DNA of 64,000 bases from CAZSMC01 sp964607755 (GTDB taxonomy: Bacteria; Zhuqueibacterota; Zhuqueibacteria; Residuimicrobiales; Krinioviventaceae). The translations under genes and the position numbers were made by a program. Location: positions 62,001 to 126,000 of the forward strand of contig CAZSMC010000002.1 in assembly GCA_964607755.1 (NCBI GenBank), written 5' to 3'. Positions 1-8,426 of this stretch are shown here, piece by piece. The notes below the pieces were generated by a model. The model saw only the letters and a program-made list of their open reading frames with translations, ran no database searches and was not told where the DNA came from. The stretch's first letter is position 1. Every line of letters begins with the position of its first letter.

Positions 1-1
1 T

Positions 2-689
2 GTGTTGTGGGAAAAGCGGAATCGTCCGGAATCGTTTGCTCAAGTCAAAAAAGTCCTCACCATTGATGGTTACATCGCATTAAAACTGACCGGTCAGGCG
101 ACACTGCATTATTCGGCGGCAGCTTTTTACGGCGTCGCCTATGACATGCGCAACCGGCGGTTCGATGAAACACTTTTCAAAGAATTTGGCATCGATCTGC
201 ATCTTTTACCGGAACTCTGCGACTGCACCAACATTATTGGCAACGTTACAGAGCAGGCCGCTCGTGAAACCGGTCTGGCACCGCAGATCCCGGTCGCTGG
301 CGGACAAGTGGATTGCAACGCGAGTTGGGTGGGGGCAGGTGCAATCTCTGCCGGTGATATGCAAAGCAACCTGGGCACGGTTGGTAATTTTGGTATCATT
401 CATCAGAACATCGATTTTTGCTTTTCCGATATCGGCCGCCTGATGATCAATTTTCCGTACACTGTGGATTCGAAAAACATGTTCATCACCGTGCCTACAA
501 CCATGACCGGTGGACAGTGCCTGCGATACATTCGCGATACGTTATCCCATTATGAAATCGAAAGCGAGCGTTTGCTTGGCGTTTCCGCTTATGACTTGCT
601 CAATCTGCAGGCGCAAAAAATCCCGCCCGGCAGTGAAGGTTTGGTAGTGCTGCCATTTTTTATGGGCGAACGAACCCCGATCTGGGATG
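2..689 (+). CDS. FGGY-family carbohydrate kinase (xylulokinase-like), partial at both ends
   Basis: ATP-dependent sugar kinase of the FGGY family, missing its start (window edge) and its end (assembly gap). About 229 residues are visible, covering the end of the first actin-like domain and the start of the second. Seen: a KLTGQ stretch followed by the Y/F-rich segment typical of xylulokinases, the conserved VAGGQVDCNASWVGAG region that lines the substrate/ATP cleft, the SNLGTVGN phosphate-binding turn, and GERTPIWD just before the gap, which in the family precedes the ARGxxxGL motif. It is a different protein from the complete FGGY kinase at 13096-14616, so the island has two kinases. The following aldolase and ABC importer on the same strand suggest it phosphorylates an imported sugar or ketose. 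The exact substrate cannot be read from the sequence. Confidence 0.85.
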
Positions 690-789
690 NNNNNNNNNNN
701 NNNNNNNNNNNNNNNNNNNNNNNNNNNNNNNNNNNNNNNNNNNNNNNNNNNNNNNNNNNNNNNNNNNNNNNNNNNNNNNNNNNNNNNNN
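690..789. other. Assembly gap (100 N)
   Basis: Exactly 100 unknown bases, the usual placeholder for a scaffold join of unknown length. The reading frame happens to stay open through it, so an automatic gene call would fuse the kinase to a few residues of the next gene. The kinase end and the aldolase start are both lost here, and other genes could be missing. Confidence 0.97.
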
Positions 790-1563
790 GAAATGATTTT
801 AGGAGCTACACGGGCAGCAGAGGATGTGAAATCCCCGCTCATCCTTTGTTTTAATGAAGCCATCACTCCGGATATTCCCATGGAAATGAGCATGCCGCTT
901 TTGGTTGATGCGGCAAAGCGTTCAACCGCTCCGGTTGCCACCATCCTGGATCACGGCACCACATTCGATTCCTGCATCCGAGCCATTCGCTACGGCTCGT
1001 CATCGATCATGTTTGACGGTTCTAACCTGCCGTATGAAGAAAATCTCAAAATTACTCAGGAATTGCGTCAAATCACGTTTGCCGTGGATGTGGCTCTGGA
1101 GGCCGAACTGGGCAGCATCGGCGGATCGGTGCTGGAATACGGCGAATCAACCGGCAGCGAAAGCGGCTACACAGATCCGGAACGCGCGGTTGAATTTGTA
1201 GCGCGCACAAATGTCGATGTGCTCGCCATTTCATTTGGCAATGTGCATGGCCGTTATCACGGTGGCGGCACACTCGATCTCGATCTCGTGCGCTCGATTC
1301 GCAGCAAGATCGACATTCCACTGGTCATGCACGGCGGTTCTGGTCTAAGTGACCAGACTTATGTCGACATCATCGACGCCGGTATCAGCAAAATCAACTA
1401 TTATACCGCCATTTCCCGGGGGGCAGCTTATGCTGTTTTTGATGCGGTCAAACAAAATGGCGATGACATCATTTATCACACTATTATTTCAAAAAGTATC
1501 GAGTATTTTTATAACGAATCGAAACGAGTTTTGCAGCTTTTCGGTTGTGCCGGAAAGGCATAA
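790..1563 (+). CDS. Class II fructose-bisphosphate-type aldolase, 5' truncated
   Basis: Zinc-dependent class II aldolase of the FbaA/KbaY/GatY family, which cleaves ketose (bis)phosphates to dihydroxyacetone phosphate plus an aldehyde. The frame is open from the gap edge; the family's N-terminal 30 or so residues lie in the gap, and the first ATG (793) is internal. Zinc and catalytic motifs are visible: ILDHG (family ILDHC/G), AELGSIGG with the metal-ligand region glutamate, FGNVHG and MHGGSGL with the two further zinc histidines, and the phosphate-binding NYYTA segment. It sits between an FGGY kinase and a ribose-type ABC importer. Substrate is probably the phosphorylated ketose made by one of the kinases (inference), not necessarily fructose bisphosphate. 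Confidence 0.88.
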   Translation, partial: EMILGATRAAEDVKSPLILCFNEAITPDIPMEMSMPLLVDAAKRSTAPVATILDHGTTFDSCIRAIRYGSSSIMFDGSNLPYEENLKITQELRQITFAVDVALEAELGSIGGSVLEYGESTGSESGYTDPERAVEFVARTNVDVLAISFGNVHGRYHGGGTLDLDLVRSIRSKIDIPLVMHGGSGLSDQTYVDIIDAGISKINYYTAISRGAAYAVFDAVKQNGDDIIYHTIISKSIEYFYNESKRVLQLFGCAGKA

Positions 1564-1587
1564 GAAAACTGTTAAAAGGAGCTCACT

Positions 1588-2589
1588 ATGCGCAGATCAT
1601 ACGTTTTCATTATTTCGATTTTACTTTGTAGTTTTTTGTTAATGTGCGGCGGTGAAAAAGCTGATGATAGCCGCTTGCGCATCTGTTTCGCCTTTCAGGA
1701 TTTGGAAACCGAGTTTTGGGTGGCAGCTCACGAGGTTATCACCCAAACGCTTGAGGAAAAAGGCTTCAAAGTGATTGAACGCAATGCCAACCAGGATGCC
1801 AACAAACAATTAGAGCAGATCCGTGACGCCATTGCTCAACAGGTTGATGGCATCATTTTCATTCCGCAAGACGGACAAAGTGCGCTGACCATCATTGACG
1901 AAGCCAACGAGGCCGGAATCCCGATCGCTGTTTTCAACCGTCCTCCGGCCGACAGCAGCAAAAATGCCATCGTCATTGTCGCTGACAATGAAACCATAGC
2001 CGAAAAGGCTGTCGATTATATGGTGAAAGAAGCCCAAAAACGAGATAAAAAATCCACACCATTGATCCTGGTCGGCGACCTCGGAGATCCAAATGCAGTT
2101 GAACGAAAAAGCGGTTTTTACAATGCCATTGAAAAACATCCGGAACTGTTTAACGAGGTCACCGAAGTCCCGTCAAAGTGGGATGCGGTCACTACTCTGG
2201 CAAACCTGCAATCAGCGTTGCAAGCCAATCCGGAAGTGGATTTTCTTTTCACTTCATCGGATTTCCTCTATCCCCAGGTTCGTGCTGTTCTGGAACAAAT
2301 GGGAAAATGGAACAAACGCGGTGAACCGGGGCACGTTATTTTAGGCGGACTCGACGGCGACAAAACCGCTTGCCGCCTGATGCAGGAAGGTTACGTCGAT
2401 GCCACCGGCGTGCAGGATTTGTTTTTCGAAGCGGATAAAGTGATGAGCGAGCTGCTCGCAGCCATCGAGCAAAATAATCCTGCGCCCAAAAAATGGATTC
2501 AGGATCCTGGTTTTGCCCTGACTCAGGAAAACTATGCGGAACGCCACTTAGATATGTGGGGCTGCGCATTGCTGGATCAAAACGAATAA
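1588..2589 (+). CDS. Sugar ABC transporter substrate-binding lipoprotein (RbsB-like)
   Basis: Periplasmic binding protein of the type I fold that delivers a sugar to the importer encoded just downstream. The start ATG is preceded by AAAAGGAGC. The N-terminus is a short hydrophobic signal with a lipobox (LLMC, then GG), so the mature protein should be a membrane-anchored lipoprotein rather than free. Family features: the opening strand RICFAFQDLETEFW, the hinge-region phrase DGIIFIPQD, and LGGLDGDKTACRLMQEGYVDATG, the usual ligand-gating region near the C-terminus. 333 residues is the normal size. It is the first gene of a four-gene importer (1588-6280) and follows the aldolase by 24 bases, which ties uptake to catabolism. 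Confidence 0.92.
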   Translation: MRRSYVFIISILLCSFLLMCGGEKADDSRLRICFAFQDLETEFWVAAHEVITQTLEEKGFKVIERNANQDANKQLEQIRDAIAQQVDGIIFIPQDGQSALTIIDEANEAGIPIAVFNRPPADSSKNAIVIVADNETIAEKAVDYMVKEAQKRDKKSTPLILVGDLGDPNAVERKSGFYNAIEKHPELFNEVTEVPSKWDAVTTLANLQSALQANPEVDFLFTSSDFLYPQVRAVLEQMGKWNKRGEPGHVILGGLDGDKTACRLMQEGYVDATGVQDLFFEADKVMSELLAAIEQNNPAPKKWIQDPGFALTQENYAERHLDMWGCALLDQNE

Positions 2590-2636
2590 AATAACACGAA
2601 TTCAATCCAATTTTTAAATCGATCTTTATTCAAAGA

Positions 2637-3740
2637 ATGATGAAAAAAGCAAAGATACAATCTTTTTCCACAAAAGGTGCACTTGGAGCCTGGCTCAACA
2701 AACTTTTCCTGTCCGAGCATTTCATTCTTTACATCAGCCTTTTGTTTTTTCTGATTCTGTGGCCCATTGTGCCGCACATCGCCAGCGGGCGGAACATTGC
2801 TAATCTGGCTTCAAACATGTGGCCGTTGCTGGCTCTGGTTGTAGGGCAAATGTTTGTCCTGGTCGTCGGCGGTATCGATTTGTCTCAAACATCGATCATG
2901 GCGCTTGTCAGTGTTTCCGGTGCTATTTTGATGACCTCCGAGTTTGATCCCATGCTGTTCGAAAACAATCCGCTGTGGGTAACATTCATGTCGCCGGAAG
3001 GCGGATTGCTTGCCGGTCATCCGTTGGCAACACCAATTGGTGTATTGATTATGCTGCTACTGGGCGTTTGTGTCGGGGCGATTAACGGCGTTTCTGTGGC
3101 AAAATTCAAAATGCCGCCGTTTATGGTCACTCTCGTATCGATGATGTTTTTTAGCGGCGTGGCGATTTTTTTGAGCCAGTCTGAAAACATCATTCACTTG
3201 CCAGAATCCTTTGTCACCATTGGCAAGGGGAAACTGGCTTTTCTCAGCATTCCTTTCCTCATTGCGCTCTTTATCGCCGGATCAGCACATTACATCATGA
3301 CAAAAACGGTGTTGGGACGCTGGTTTTATGCTACCGGGAAAAATATCAGAACGTCTATCGTATCCGGTGTACCTACGGTTCGAGTGATTATTACAGCTTA
3401 CATGTTCAGTGGCTTTTGCGCGGCCGTGGCGTCCATTCTGTATTCAGCGCGACTTGAAGGTGGTCGTCCAACTCTCGGCCAAACCCAGATGCTGGATATT
3501 GTCGGTGCAGCCGTCATCGGCGGCATCAGTTTGATGGGCGGCAAGGGCAAAGTTTTGTGGGCACTTTATGGCGTTATCTTTTTTACGCTTTTGGCGAATG
3601 CGCTGAATATGCTGAACCTCTCCTATTTCACCATCAACATCGTAAAAGGCCTGGTAATTTTGGCAGCCGCGTTCCTGGATGTCACGCGCAGCCGGCTTTC
3701 GAAACAGGCATCTGCTCCGCCGGGAGGTTGCAATGAGTGA
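2637..3740 (+). CDS. Sugar ABC transporter permease (RbsC-like), first copy
   Basis: Inner-membrane permease of the ribose/xylose/galactose importer family (BPD_transp_2). The 367-residue sequence has many hydrophobic segments and the family phrase VGGIDLSQTSIMALVSVSGA, matching the canonical GGIDLSVGS loop, and GAAVIGGISLMGGKG near the C-terminus, the region that contacts the ATPase. A 25-residue insertion around residues 100-125 is longer than in RbsC. The stop codon overlaps the start of the ATPase gene (ATGAGTGA at 3733-3740), so the two are translationally coupled. With the second permease at 5294-6280 the importer probably has a heterodimeric channel rather than the RbsC homodimer. Confidence 0.92.
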   Translation: MMKKAKIQSFSTKGALGAWLNKLFLSEHFILYISLLFFLILWPIVPHIASGRNIANLASNMWPLLALVVGQMFVLVVGGIDLSQTSIMALVSVSGAILMTSEFDPMLFENNPLWVTFMSPEGGLLAGHPLATPIGVLIMLLLGVCVGAINGVSVAKFKMPPFMVTLVSMMFFSGVAIFLSQSENIIHLPESFVTIGKGKLAFLSIPFLIALFIAGSAHYIMTKTVLGRWFYATGKNIRTSIVSGVPTVRVIITAYMFSGFCAAVASILYSARLEGGRPTLGQTQMLDIVGAAVIGGISLMGGKGKVLWALYGVIFFTLLANALNMLNLSYFTINIVKGLVILAAAFLDVTRSRLSKQASAPPGGCNE

Positions 3741-5244
3741 AGTTATTTTGAGATTCGAGAACATCTGCAAAAGCTTCTTTGGCGTGCATGCACTCCAAGA
3801 TGTCAATATTGAGCTGCAGAAAGGACATGTCCTCGGTCTGGTTGGTGAAAACGGCGCCGGTAAATCGACGTTGATGAATATTCTCGGCGGGGTAATTCGT
3901 GCGGATGAGGGAGAAATGTTTCTCGATGGCAAAAAGTACATTCCTACTAATCCGGCAGAAGCAGCCGAGGCAGGTGTAGCGTTTATTCATCAGGAATTGA
4001 ACCTGTTTTCGAACCTCGGCATTGCTGATAATATTTTCATCAACACCTTTCCAAAACGAAAAACCTTTCCGTTTATTCATAAACAAATGATGAGGTCTCG
4101 CACACAAGAGGTTCTTCAGACTGTCAATCTCGAGCATTCGCCGGACAAACTTGTCGAGGAACTGACACCGGGCGAATGCCAGCTCGTCGAAATTGCCCGC
4201 GCCTTGAGTTACGATGCCCGAATTGTCATTTTTGACGAGCCGACAACCTCGCTCACCGACCGCGAAACCGAGCGCTTGTTCGACATCATTCGCCAGTTGC
4301 GCACAGAAGGCCGGTCTATTATTTACATCTCCCACATCCTGGACGAAATCCAGCGTCTAACCGATGACGTGGCTGTTCTCAAAGACGGTGAACTGATGGG
4401 CGCTGGTCCCACTACTGAATTTTCTACCCGAAAAATGATCACCCTGATGGTAGGAAGAGATATTGAACACCTTTATCCGAAAAAAACAAACACGCCCGGC
4501 CGCGAGAAAGCGCTCGAATTGAAAAACGTCTCGCAAGCCGGAATCGTCAAAGACATCTCATTCGATCTGCACAAAGGCGAAATTGTCGGACTTTTTGGCT
4601 TGATGGGCTCCGGTCGTTCCGAACTGGCGCGCATTATATTTGGCCTGGATTCTTTTGAACAAGGCGACATCTTGATCAATAGGCGACCGCGGAAACGGCA
4701 TTCGGTCAAAGACAGCATCAGCAAAAAACTCGCTTTTGTCACGGAGAATCGGCGCGAAGAAGGCCTGCTCATGGACGCGTCTCTTTTTGACAACCTGGCG
4801 CTTGTCTCGTTGCCCGATTTTAAAAAAACCGGCGCTGTGGATCAATCCCGACTCAAAGATGCTCTGAATAAACTGACAGCATCACTCAAAATTAAAGCAG
4901 CATCGCTATACCAGCAGGCTCAGAATCTTAGCGGTGGCAATCAACAAAAAGTTGTCATTGGCAAGTGGTTGCTCGCCGAGCCACATATTTTCATTCTCGA
5001 CGAACCAACGCGCGGCGTTGACGTTGGCGCTAAATACGAAGTCTACAGCATCGTCAATCAGCTTGCTGTGGAGAACACGGCTATTCTTTTTATCTCTTCA
5101 GAGCTCGATGAGTTGATGGGCATTTGTGACAGAGTTCTGGTGATGAGCAATGGCGAAATTCACGGCAATTTTCCACGCGAGCAGTTCGATAAAAAATCGA
5201 TTTTGAGTGCAGCGTTTCGCGAATCCAAAGCCATGACACAATGA
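3733..5244 (+). CDS. Sugar ABC transporter ATP-binding protein (RbsA/MglA-like, two nucleotide-binding domains)
   Basis: Cytoplasmic ATPase with two tandem ABC domains in 503 residues, as in RbsA, XylG and MglA. The start is the ATG at 3733, preceded by GGGAGG and overlapping the permease stop; an ATG at 3679 would add 18 non-conserved residues. Domain 1 has Walker A GENGAGKST, signature LTPGE and Walker B VIFDEPTTSL. Domain 2 has the degenerate P-loop GLMGSGRSEL, signature LSGGNQQK and Walker B FILDEPTRGVDVG, the asymmetry expected of this family. It powers the two permeases on either side. Confidence 0.95.
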   Translation: MSEVILRFENICKSFFGVHALQDVNIELQKGHVLGLVGENGAGKSTLMNILGGVIRADEGEMFLDGKKYIPTNPAEAAEAGVAFIHQELNLFSNLGIADNIFINTFPKRKTFPFIHKQMMRSRTQEVLQTVNLEHSPDKLVEELTPGECQLVEIARALSYDARIVIFDEPTTSLTDRETERLFDIIRQLRTEGRSIIYISHILDEIQRLTDDVAVLKDGELMGAGPTTEFSTRKMITLMVGRDIEHLYPKKTNTPGREKALELKNVSQAGIVKDISFDLHKGEIVGLFGLMGSGRSELARIIFGLDSFEQGDILINRRPRKRHSVKDSISKKLAFVTENRREEGLLMDASLFDNLALVSLPDFKKTGAVDQSRLKDALNKLTASLKIKAASLYQQAQNLSGGNQQKVVIGKWLLAEPHIFILDEPTRGVDVGAKYEVYSIVNQLAVENTAILFISSELDELMGICDRVLVMSNGEIHGNFPREQFDKKSILSAAFRESKAMTQ

Positions 5245-5293
5245 TGCTTAAAGGAAAACAGAGATAAAATTTACACACGGAGATGACAGGTGC

Positions 5294-6280
5294 ATGAAAC
5301 AGCTCTTAAAAAACATTGAATATGCCGGTCTGCAATATTCACCCTATATTTTATTTGTTGTCATTTTTGTGATGTTCAGCATGCTTTCACCGCGATTTTT
5401 TCAAATAAAGTCGCTGGAAAACATCATTACGCAGGCATCGTACATTGGCATTGTTGCGGTTGGCATTACAATAGTTTTGCTCACCGCGGGTATCGATCTT
5501 TCTGTCGGTTCAAACATGTACTTTTCCGCGTCCGTGGCAGGGATTCTCATGAACAGCCTAGGCGCGCCGCCGCTCATTGGTTTGCTGGCCTGTCTGCTCA
5601 CCGGCCTGATTTTCGGTCTTGTTCATGCACTTCTTATTACCCGACTCGGCATCATTCCGTTTATCGCCACGCTCGGCACCATGGTAGCCGGACGGGGATT
5701 GGCGCTGCTGCTCACCAAATCGCGAGCTGTAGCCTTTCCCGACAGCATCATCCGGATCGGTTCCACCCGGTTTTTTGGCATCCCGTTGCCGATTCTTATC
5801 TTTGCTGCTGTGGTGCTCATCGTTCATGTCTTTTTGAAACACACAGCGTCCGGCCGGCAAATTTACGCCGTGGGTCACGACATCGAAGCGGCAAAAAAAG
5901 CCGGTATCGATACAAAAAAAATATTGTCCAAAGCGTACATTACCTGCGGTGTTCTGGCAGCTCTTGGCGGATTTATATCTGTAGTCCAGTTGGGCATTAT
6001 CAACGCCGGATTTGGGCAGAACGATGAATTCGATGCGATTGCCGCGGCCATTATCGGCGGCGCCAGTTTATTTGGCGGTGTCGGTCATGTGTTTCCGGGG
6101 ACAGCACTCGGAGCTATTCTCATTCAGATGATTTCGACCGGACTGGTGTTCATCCGGGTGAATCTTTATTTGCAGCCCATTTTGACCGGCGCGATTATTT
6201 TCCTGGCGGTCTGGCTGGACAGCCAGCGAAACGTGCGACTGGCAAAAATGCGTCAGCGGACGATTCGGGTTGAAGAATAA
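5294..6280 (+). CDS. Sugar ABC transporter permease (RbsC-like), second copy
   Basis: Second membrane permease of the same importer, 328 residues, close to the canonical RbsC length. It carries the diagnostic TAGIDLSVGSNMYFSASVAG loop and AIIGGASLFGGVGHVFPG near the C-terminus. The start ATG follows GGAGATGACAGGTGC. It differs from the 2637-3740 permease, which argues for a two-subunit channel. Transcription probably runs on into the SIS-domain gene 47 bases downstream, which has its own ribosome binding site. Confidence 0.93.
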   Translation: MKQLLKNIEYAGLQYSPYILFVVIFVMFSMLSPRFFQIKSLENIITQASYIGIVAVGITIVLLTAGIDLSVGSNMYFSASVAGILMNSLGAPPLIGLLACLLTGLIFGLVHALLITRLGIIPFIATLGTMVAGRGLALLLTKSRAVAFPDSIIRIGSTRFFGIPLPILIFAAVVLIVHVFLKHTASGRQIYAVGHDIEAAKKAGIDTKKILSKAYITCGVLAALGGFISVVQLGIINAGFGQNDEFDAIAAAIIGGASLFGGVGHVFPGTALGAILIQMISTGLVFIRVNLYLQPILTGAIIFLAVWLDSQRNVRLAKMRQRTIRVEE

Positions 6281-6327
6281 AATAATTTTGAAATAATGAT
6301 AAAACCAAAGGAACGGAGCGAAAATCC

Positions 6328-6963
6328 ATGAGTGATCCTGTTGTCCTAGAAAAAGCCCGTGACGTGTTAACAACCAATGCCAAAGCTGTAGAAAAATTAT
6401 CCTATACCCTCACCAAAGATATTATCAAGGTGGTTGATCTGATGTTCGGGTGTGAGGGACATATCCTCGTAACAGGCGCAGGCACCTCCCGGGCTGTGGC
6501 GCTTCGCTTCGCCCACTTGCTGGCATGTTGCGGTACGCCTGCTCTTTTCATCAACGCGGCTGATGCGCTGCATGGCGGCGCCGGTTGCATAAAAAAAGAA
6601 GATGTGATTTTTGTCATCTCCAAGGGCGGTAAAAGTCGCGAAATAAATACCTTTGTAGAAATCGCCAAAAAACGCGGAGCCAGCATTATTGCTCAGACAG
6701 AAAATCCTGATTCTCCACTGGCCCAGATGAGTGATGCGATCTATCAGGTAGCCACACAGGGTGAAATTGATCCTTACGGCATGATAGCCACCGGCAGCTC
6801 GCTGGTGAATGCGGCTGCCGGCAATGTGCTGTGCGAGATTCTTTTGGAGCGCCGCCAATACAGTCAGGATGATTTTGGCGCCACCCACCCTGAAGGTGCA
6901 GTGGGCAAAAAATTAAGAGATTATCGTCAAAACGAAAAGCGAGTCAAGTCGAAAAAAAGATGA
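6328..6963 (+). CDS. SIS-domain sugar-phosphate isomerase (KpsF/GutQ or HxlB type, no CBS domains)
   Basis: Cytoplasmic aldose-ketose phosphate isomerase built from a single SIS domain (211 residues). Seen: VTGAGTSRAVALRFAHLL (phosphate-binding helix start), FINAADALHGGAG (compare the PAEASHGD stretch of arabinose-5-phosphate isomerases), VISKGGKSREI, and THPEGAVGKKL, closely matching HPGGALGKRL of KpsF/GutQ. The two CBS domains of full KpsF are absent, so the protein resembles a stripped-down version or the HxlB hexuloisomerase. The C-terminus is lysine- and arginine-rich. It lies directly after the importer, preceded by AAAGGAACGGAGCG. Interconverting a phosphorylated ketose and aldose in the same pathway is the likely job; the substrate is not evident. 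Confidence 0.85.
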   Translation: MSDPVVLEKARDVLTTNAKAVEKLSYTLTKDIIKVVDLMFGCEGHILVTGAGTSRAVALRFAHLLACCGTPALFINAADALHGGAGCIKKEDVIFVISKGGKSREINTFVEIAKKRGASIIAQTENPDSPLAQMSDAIYQVATQGEIDPYGMIATGSSLVNAAAGNVLCEILLERRQYSQDDFGATHPEGAVGKKLRDYRQNEKRVKSKKR

Positions 6964-6981
6964 TTGGTAAAATTACATAGA

Positions 6982-7115
6982 TTAACCGCAGTGAACGCAG
7001 GGAATTGCAAAGAAAAAATCATAAATAGATTGTTTGGTTGTTAACAATTTTACATCGAATATGAATAATTAATGTAAACGTTAGTCTTTGCGTTCTTCGC
7101 GCCCTTTGCGGTTTA
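6982..7115. repeat. Inverted-repeat intergenic element (ACCGC...CGCAAAG type)
   Basis: The left end (from 6982, ending in GCAAAG near 7011) and the reverse complement of the right end (ending at 7115) share an imperfect ACCGCAnnGnnCGCAnnG pattern, so the 205-base gap between the SIS and dehydrogenase genes is mostly one degenerate palindrome around an AT-rich core. A related piece lies at 24491-24530. No coding frame or terminator is convincing here. Confidence 0.5.
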
Positions 7116-7168
7116 AGCGAGTCATTTAAAGATGAACCAAAAAATAACTTTTATCAGAGGAGAAAATA

Positions 7169-8209
7169 GTGAGAGCGGCATTTTTATCAGCACCGCAACG
7201 TATCGAATTAAGGGAGGTGCCTGAGCCACCAACACCAAAAGATGGTGTGAAGATCAAAGTGGACGCCTGCGCTGTCTGCGGGTCTGATCTACGGCGATGG
7301 AAAGAAGGTCCTGCCCCGGATTCAGCAGATAATATTCCCGGTCACGAAGTGGCAGGCACAGTGATAGAAACCGGCACTAATGTCATGAAATATAAAGTCG
7401 GTGACCGGATTGCCCTCGGTCCGGATGTGCACTGCGGCGACTGCTATTTCTGTCAGCGGGGCATGTATAACCTATGTGAGCATCTTTATCTTGTTGGTAT
7501 TACACCCGGTTATCCTGGCGGCTTTGCCGAAAAAATGATCGTTACCAGCGAGGTTATGGAACGCGGCATTTGCCATCCCATTCCGGAAGGTTTGTCTATG
7601 GAGCATGCTGCTCTTGCCGAGCCGTGTTCTTCGGTACTTGCTTCCCATGAAAAAGTCGGTACCTCACTCGGCGACACGATCGTTATCATCGGCGCCGGGC
7701 CTACCGGCTGCATAAGTATTGCCGTCGCCAAAAGTCGCGGCGCCGAGGTGATTGTTTCCCAACCCAGTGAACCGCGTCGACAATTTGCGGCTGCGTTTAA
7801 ACCGGATTTGATCGTTGATCCGACAAAAGAAAATATCATCGATCGGGTTAAAGAATTCACCAACGGACTTGGCGCCAGTGTGGTCATCTGCCACAATCCC
7901 CTAGCAAAAACACAAGCCGAAGCTGTTGCCATGACGCGCAAAGGCGGCAAGATATTGCTCTTTGGCGGCCTGCCCAAAGCCGATCCGTCAACCACGCTGG
8001 ACGGCAATGATATCCATTATGGTGAGAAACAGGTGATCGGCACATTTTCATATCACCCTACGCACCACGAGGCGGCGCTCAATTTACTGAGGAAAAATAT
8101 CATTCCGGGCAAACATCTGGTCAACAAAATCATGGCTTTGGATGATATTCAAAAAGCCTATGAAACAGCGGCCAGCGGCAAGGTGCTGAAAGTGATCGTC
8201 AAACCATAA
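7169..8209 (+). CDS. Zinc-dependent medium-chain alcohol/polyol dehydrogenase (sorbitol-dehydrogenase-like)
   Basis: NAD(P)-dependent, zinc-containing dehydrogenase of the MDR superfamily, acting in the cytoplasm on a secondary alcohol of a sugar or polyol. It starts with GTG, supported by AGAGGAGAA seven bases upstream. Visible: catalytic-zinc ligands CAVCGSD and PGHEVAG, the four structural-zinc cysteines in HCGDCYFCQRGMYNLC, and a Rossmann glycine pattern IIGAGPTGC. 346 residues is the usual length. The C-terminal domain phrase GTFSYHPTHHEAALNLL is typical of sorbitol/L-threonine dehydrogenase relatives. It sits in the sugar island, so it may oxidise the imported sugar or alcohol to the ketose used by the kinase. 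Confidence 0.9.
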   Translation: MRAAFLSAPQRIELREVPEPPTPKDGVKIKVDACAVCGSDLRRWKEGPAPDSADNIPGHEVAGTVIETGTNVMKYKVGDRIALGPDVHCGDCYFCQRGMYNLCEHLYLVGITPGYPGGFAEKMIVTSEVMERGICHPIPEGLSMEHAALAEPCSSVLASHEKVGTSLGDTIVIIGAGPTGCISIAVAKSRGAEVIVSQPSEPRRQFAAAFKPDLIVDPTKENIIDRVKEFTNGLGASVVICHNPLAKTQAEAVAMTRKGGKILLFGGLPKADPSTTLDGNDIHYGEKQVIGTFSYHPTHHEAALNLLRKNIIPGKHLVNKIMALDDIQKAYETAASGKVLKVIVKP

Positions 8210-8225
8210 TATAGAAAAGTAAAAT

Positions 8226-8374
8226 CTCATTGATGGGAAAAAATCGTTGCAGCATTATAGAATTGGGCTAAAGCCCGTTATTTTGAGAGGTCGTCTTTGC
8301 CACCCCCGAACTAAAGCTCCGGGCTATATTATAGCCCCGACTTTTAAGTCGGGGTTGTTATAGAGATTCCTTTA
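8226..8374. repeat. TAAA-loop hairpin repeat, copy 1
   Basis: About 149 bases that recur at 62108-62255 with clear base-for-base similarity. It contains a perfect GGGC-TAAA-GCCC hairpin (8265-8276), a second imperfect one (CCCGAAC-TAAAG-CTCCGGG, about 8305-8323) and a third around CCCCGACTT/AAGTCGGGG. It fills most of the gap between the dehydrogenase and the SAF-domain gene. Such short palindromic units resemble REP/RAYT-mobilised elements (inference); transcription would run through it. Confidence 0.75.
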
Positions 8375-8426
8375 CTTTCAAATATTTAAACAAAAAAGTT
8401 ATTGATTTAAAAATACAGGATAAACA

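Noticed and set aside
2..796. A single 264-aa frame across the N gap
   Set aside because: The frame is open only because N codons are not stops; residues after the gap belong to the aldolase or are meaningless. The kinase is reported only to 689.
3679..3732. Earlier ATG for the sugar ATPase
   Set aside because: The extra 18 residues lie inside the permease, are not conserved in RbsA-type proteins, and the ATG at 3733 has a good ribosome binding site.
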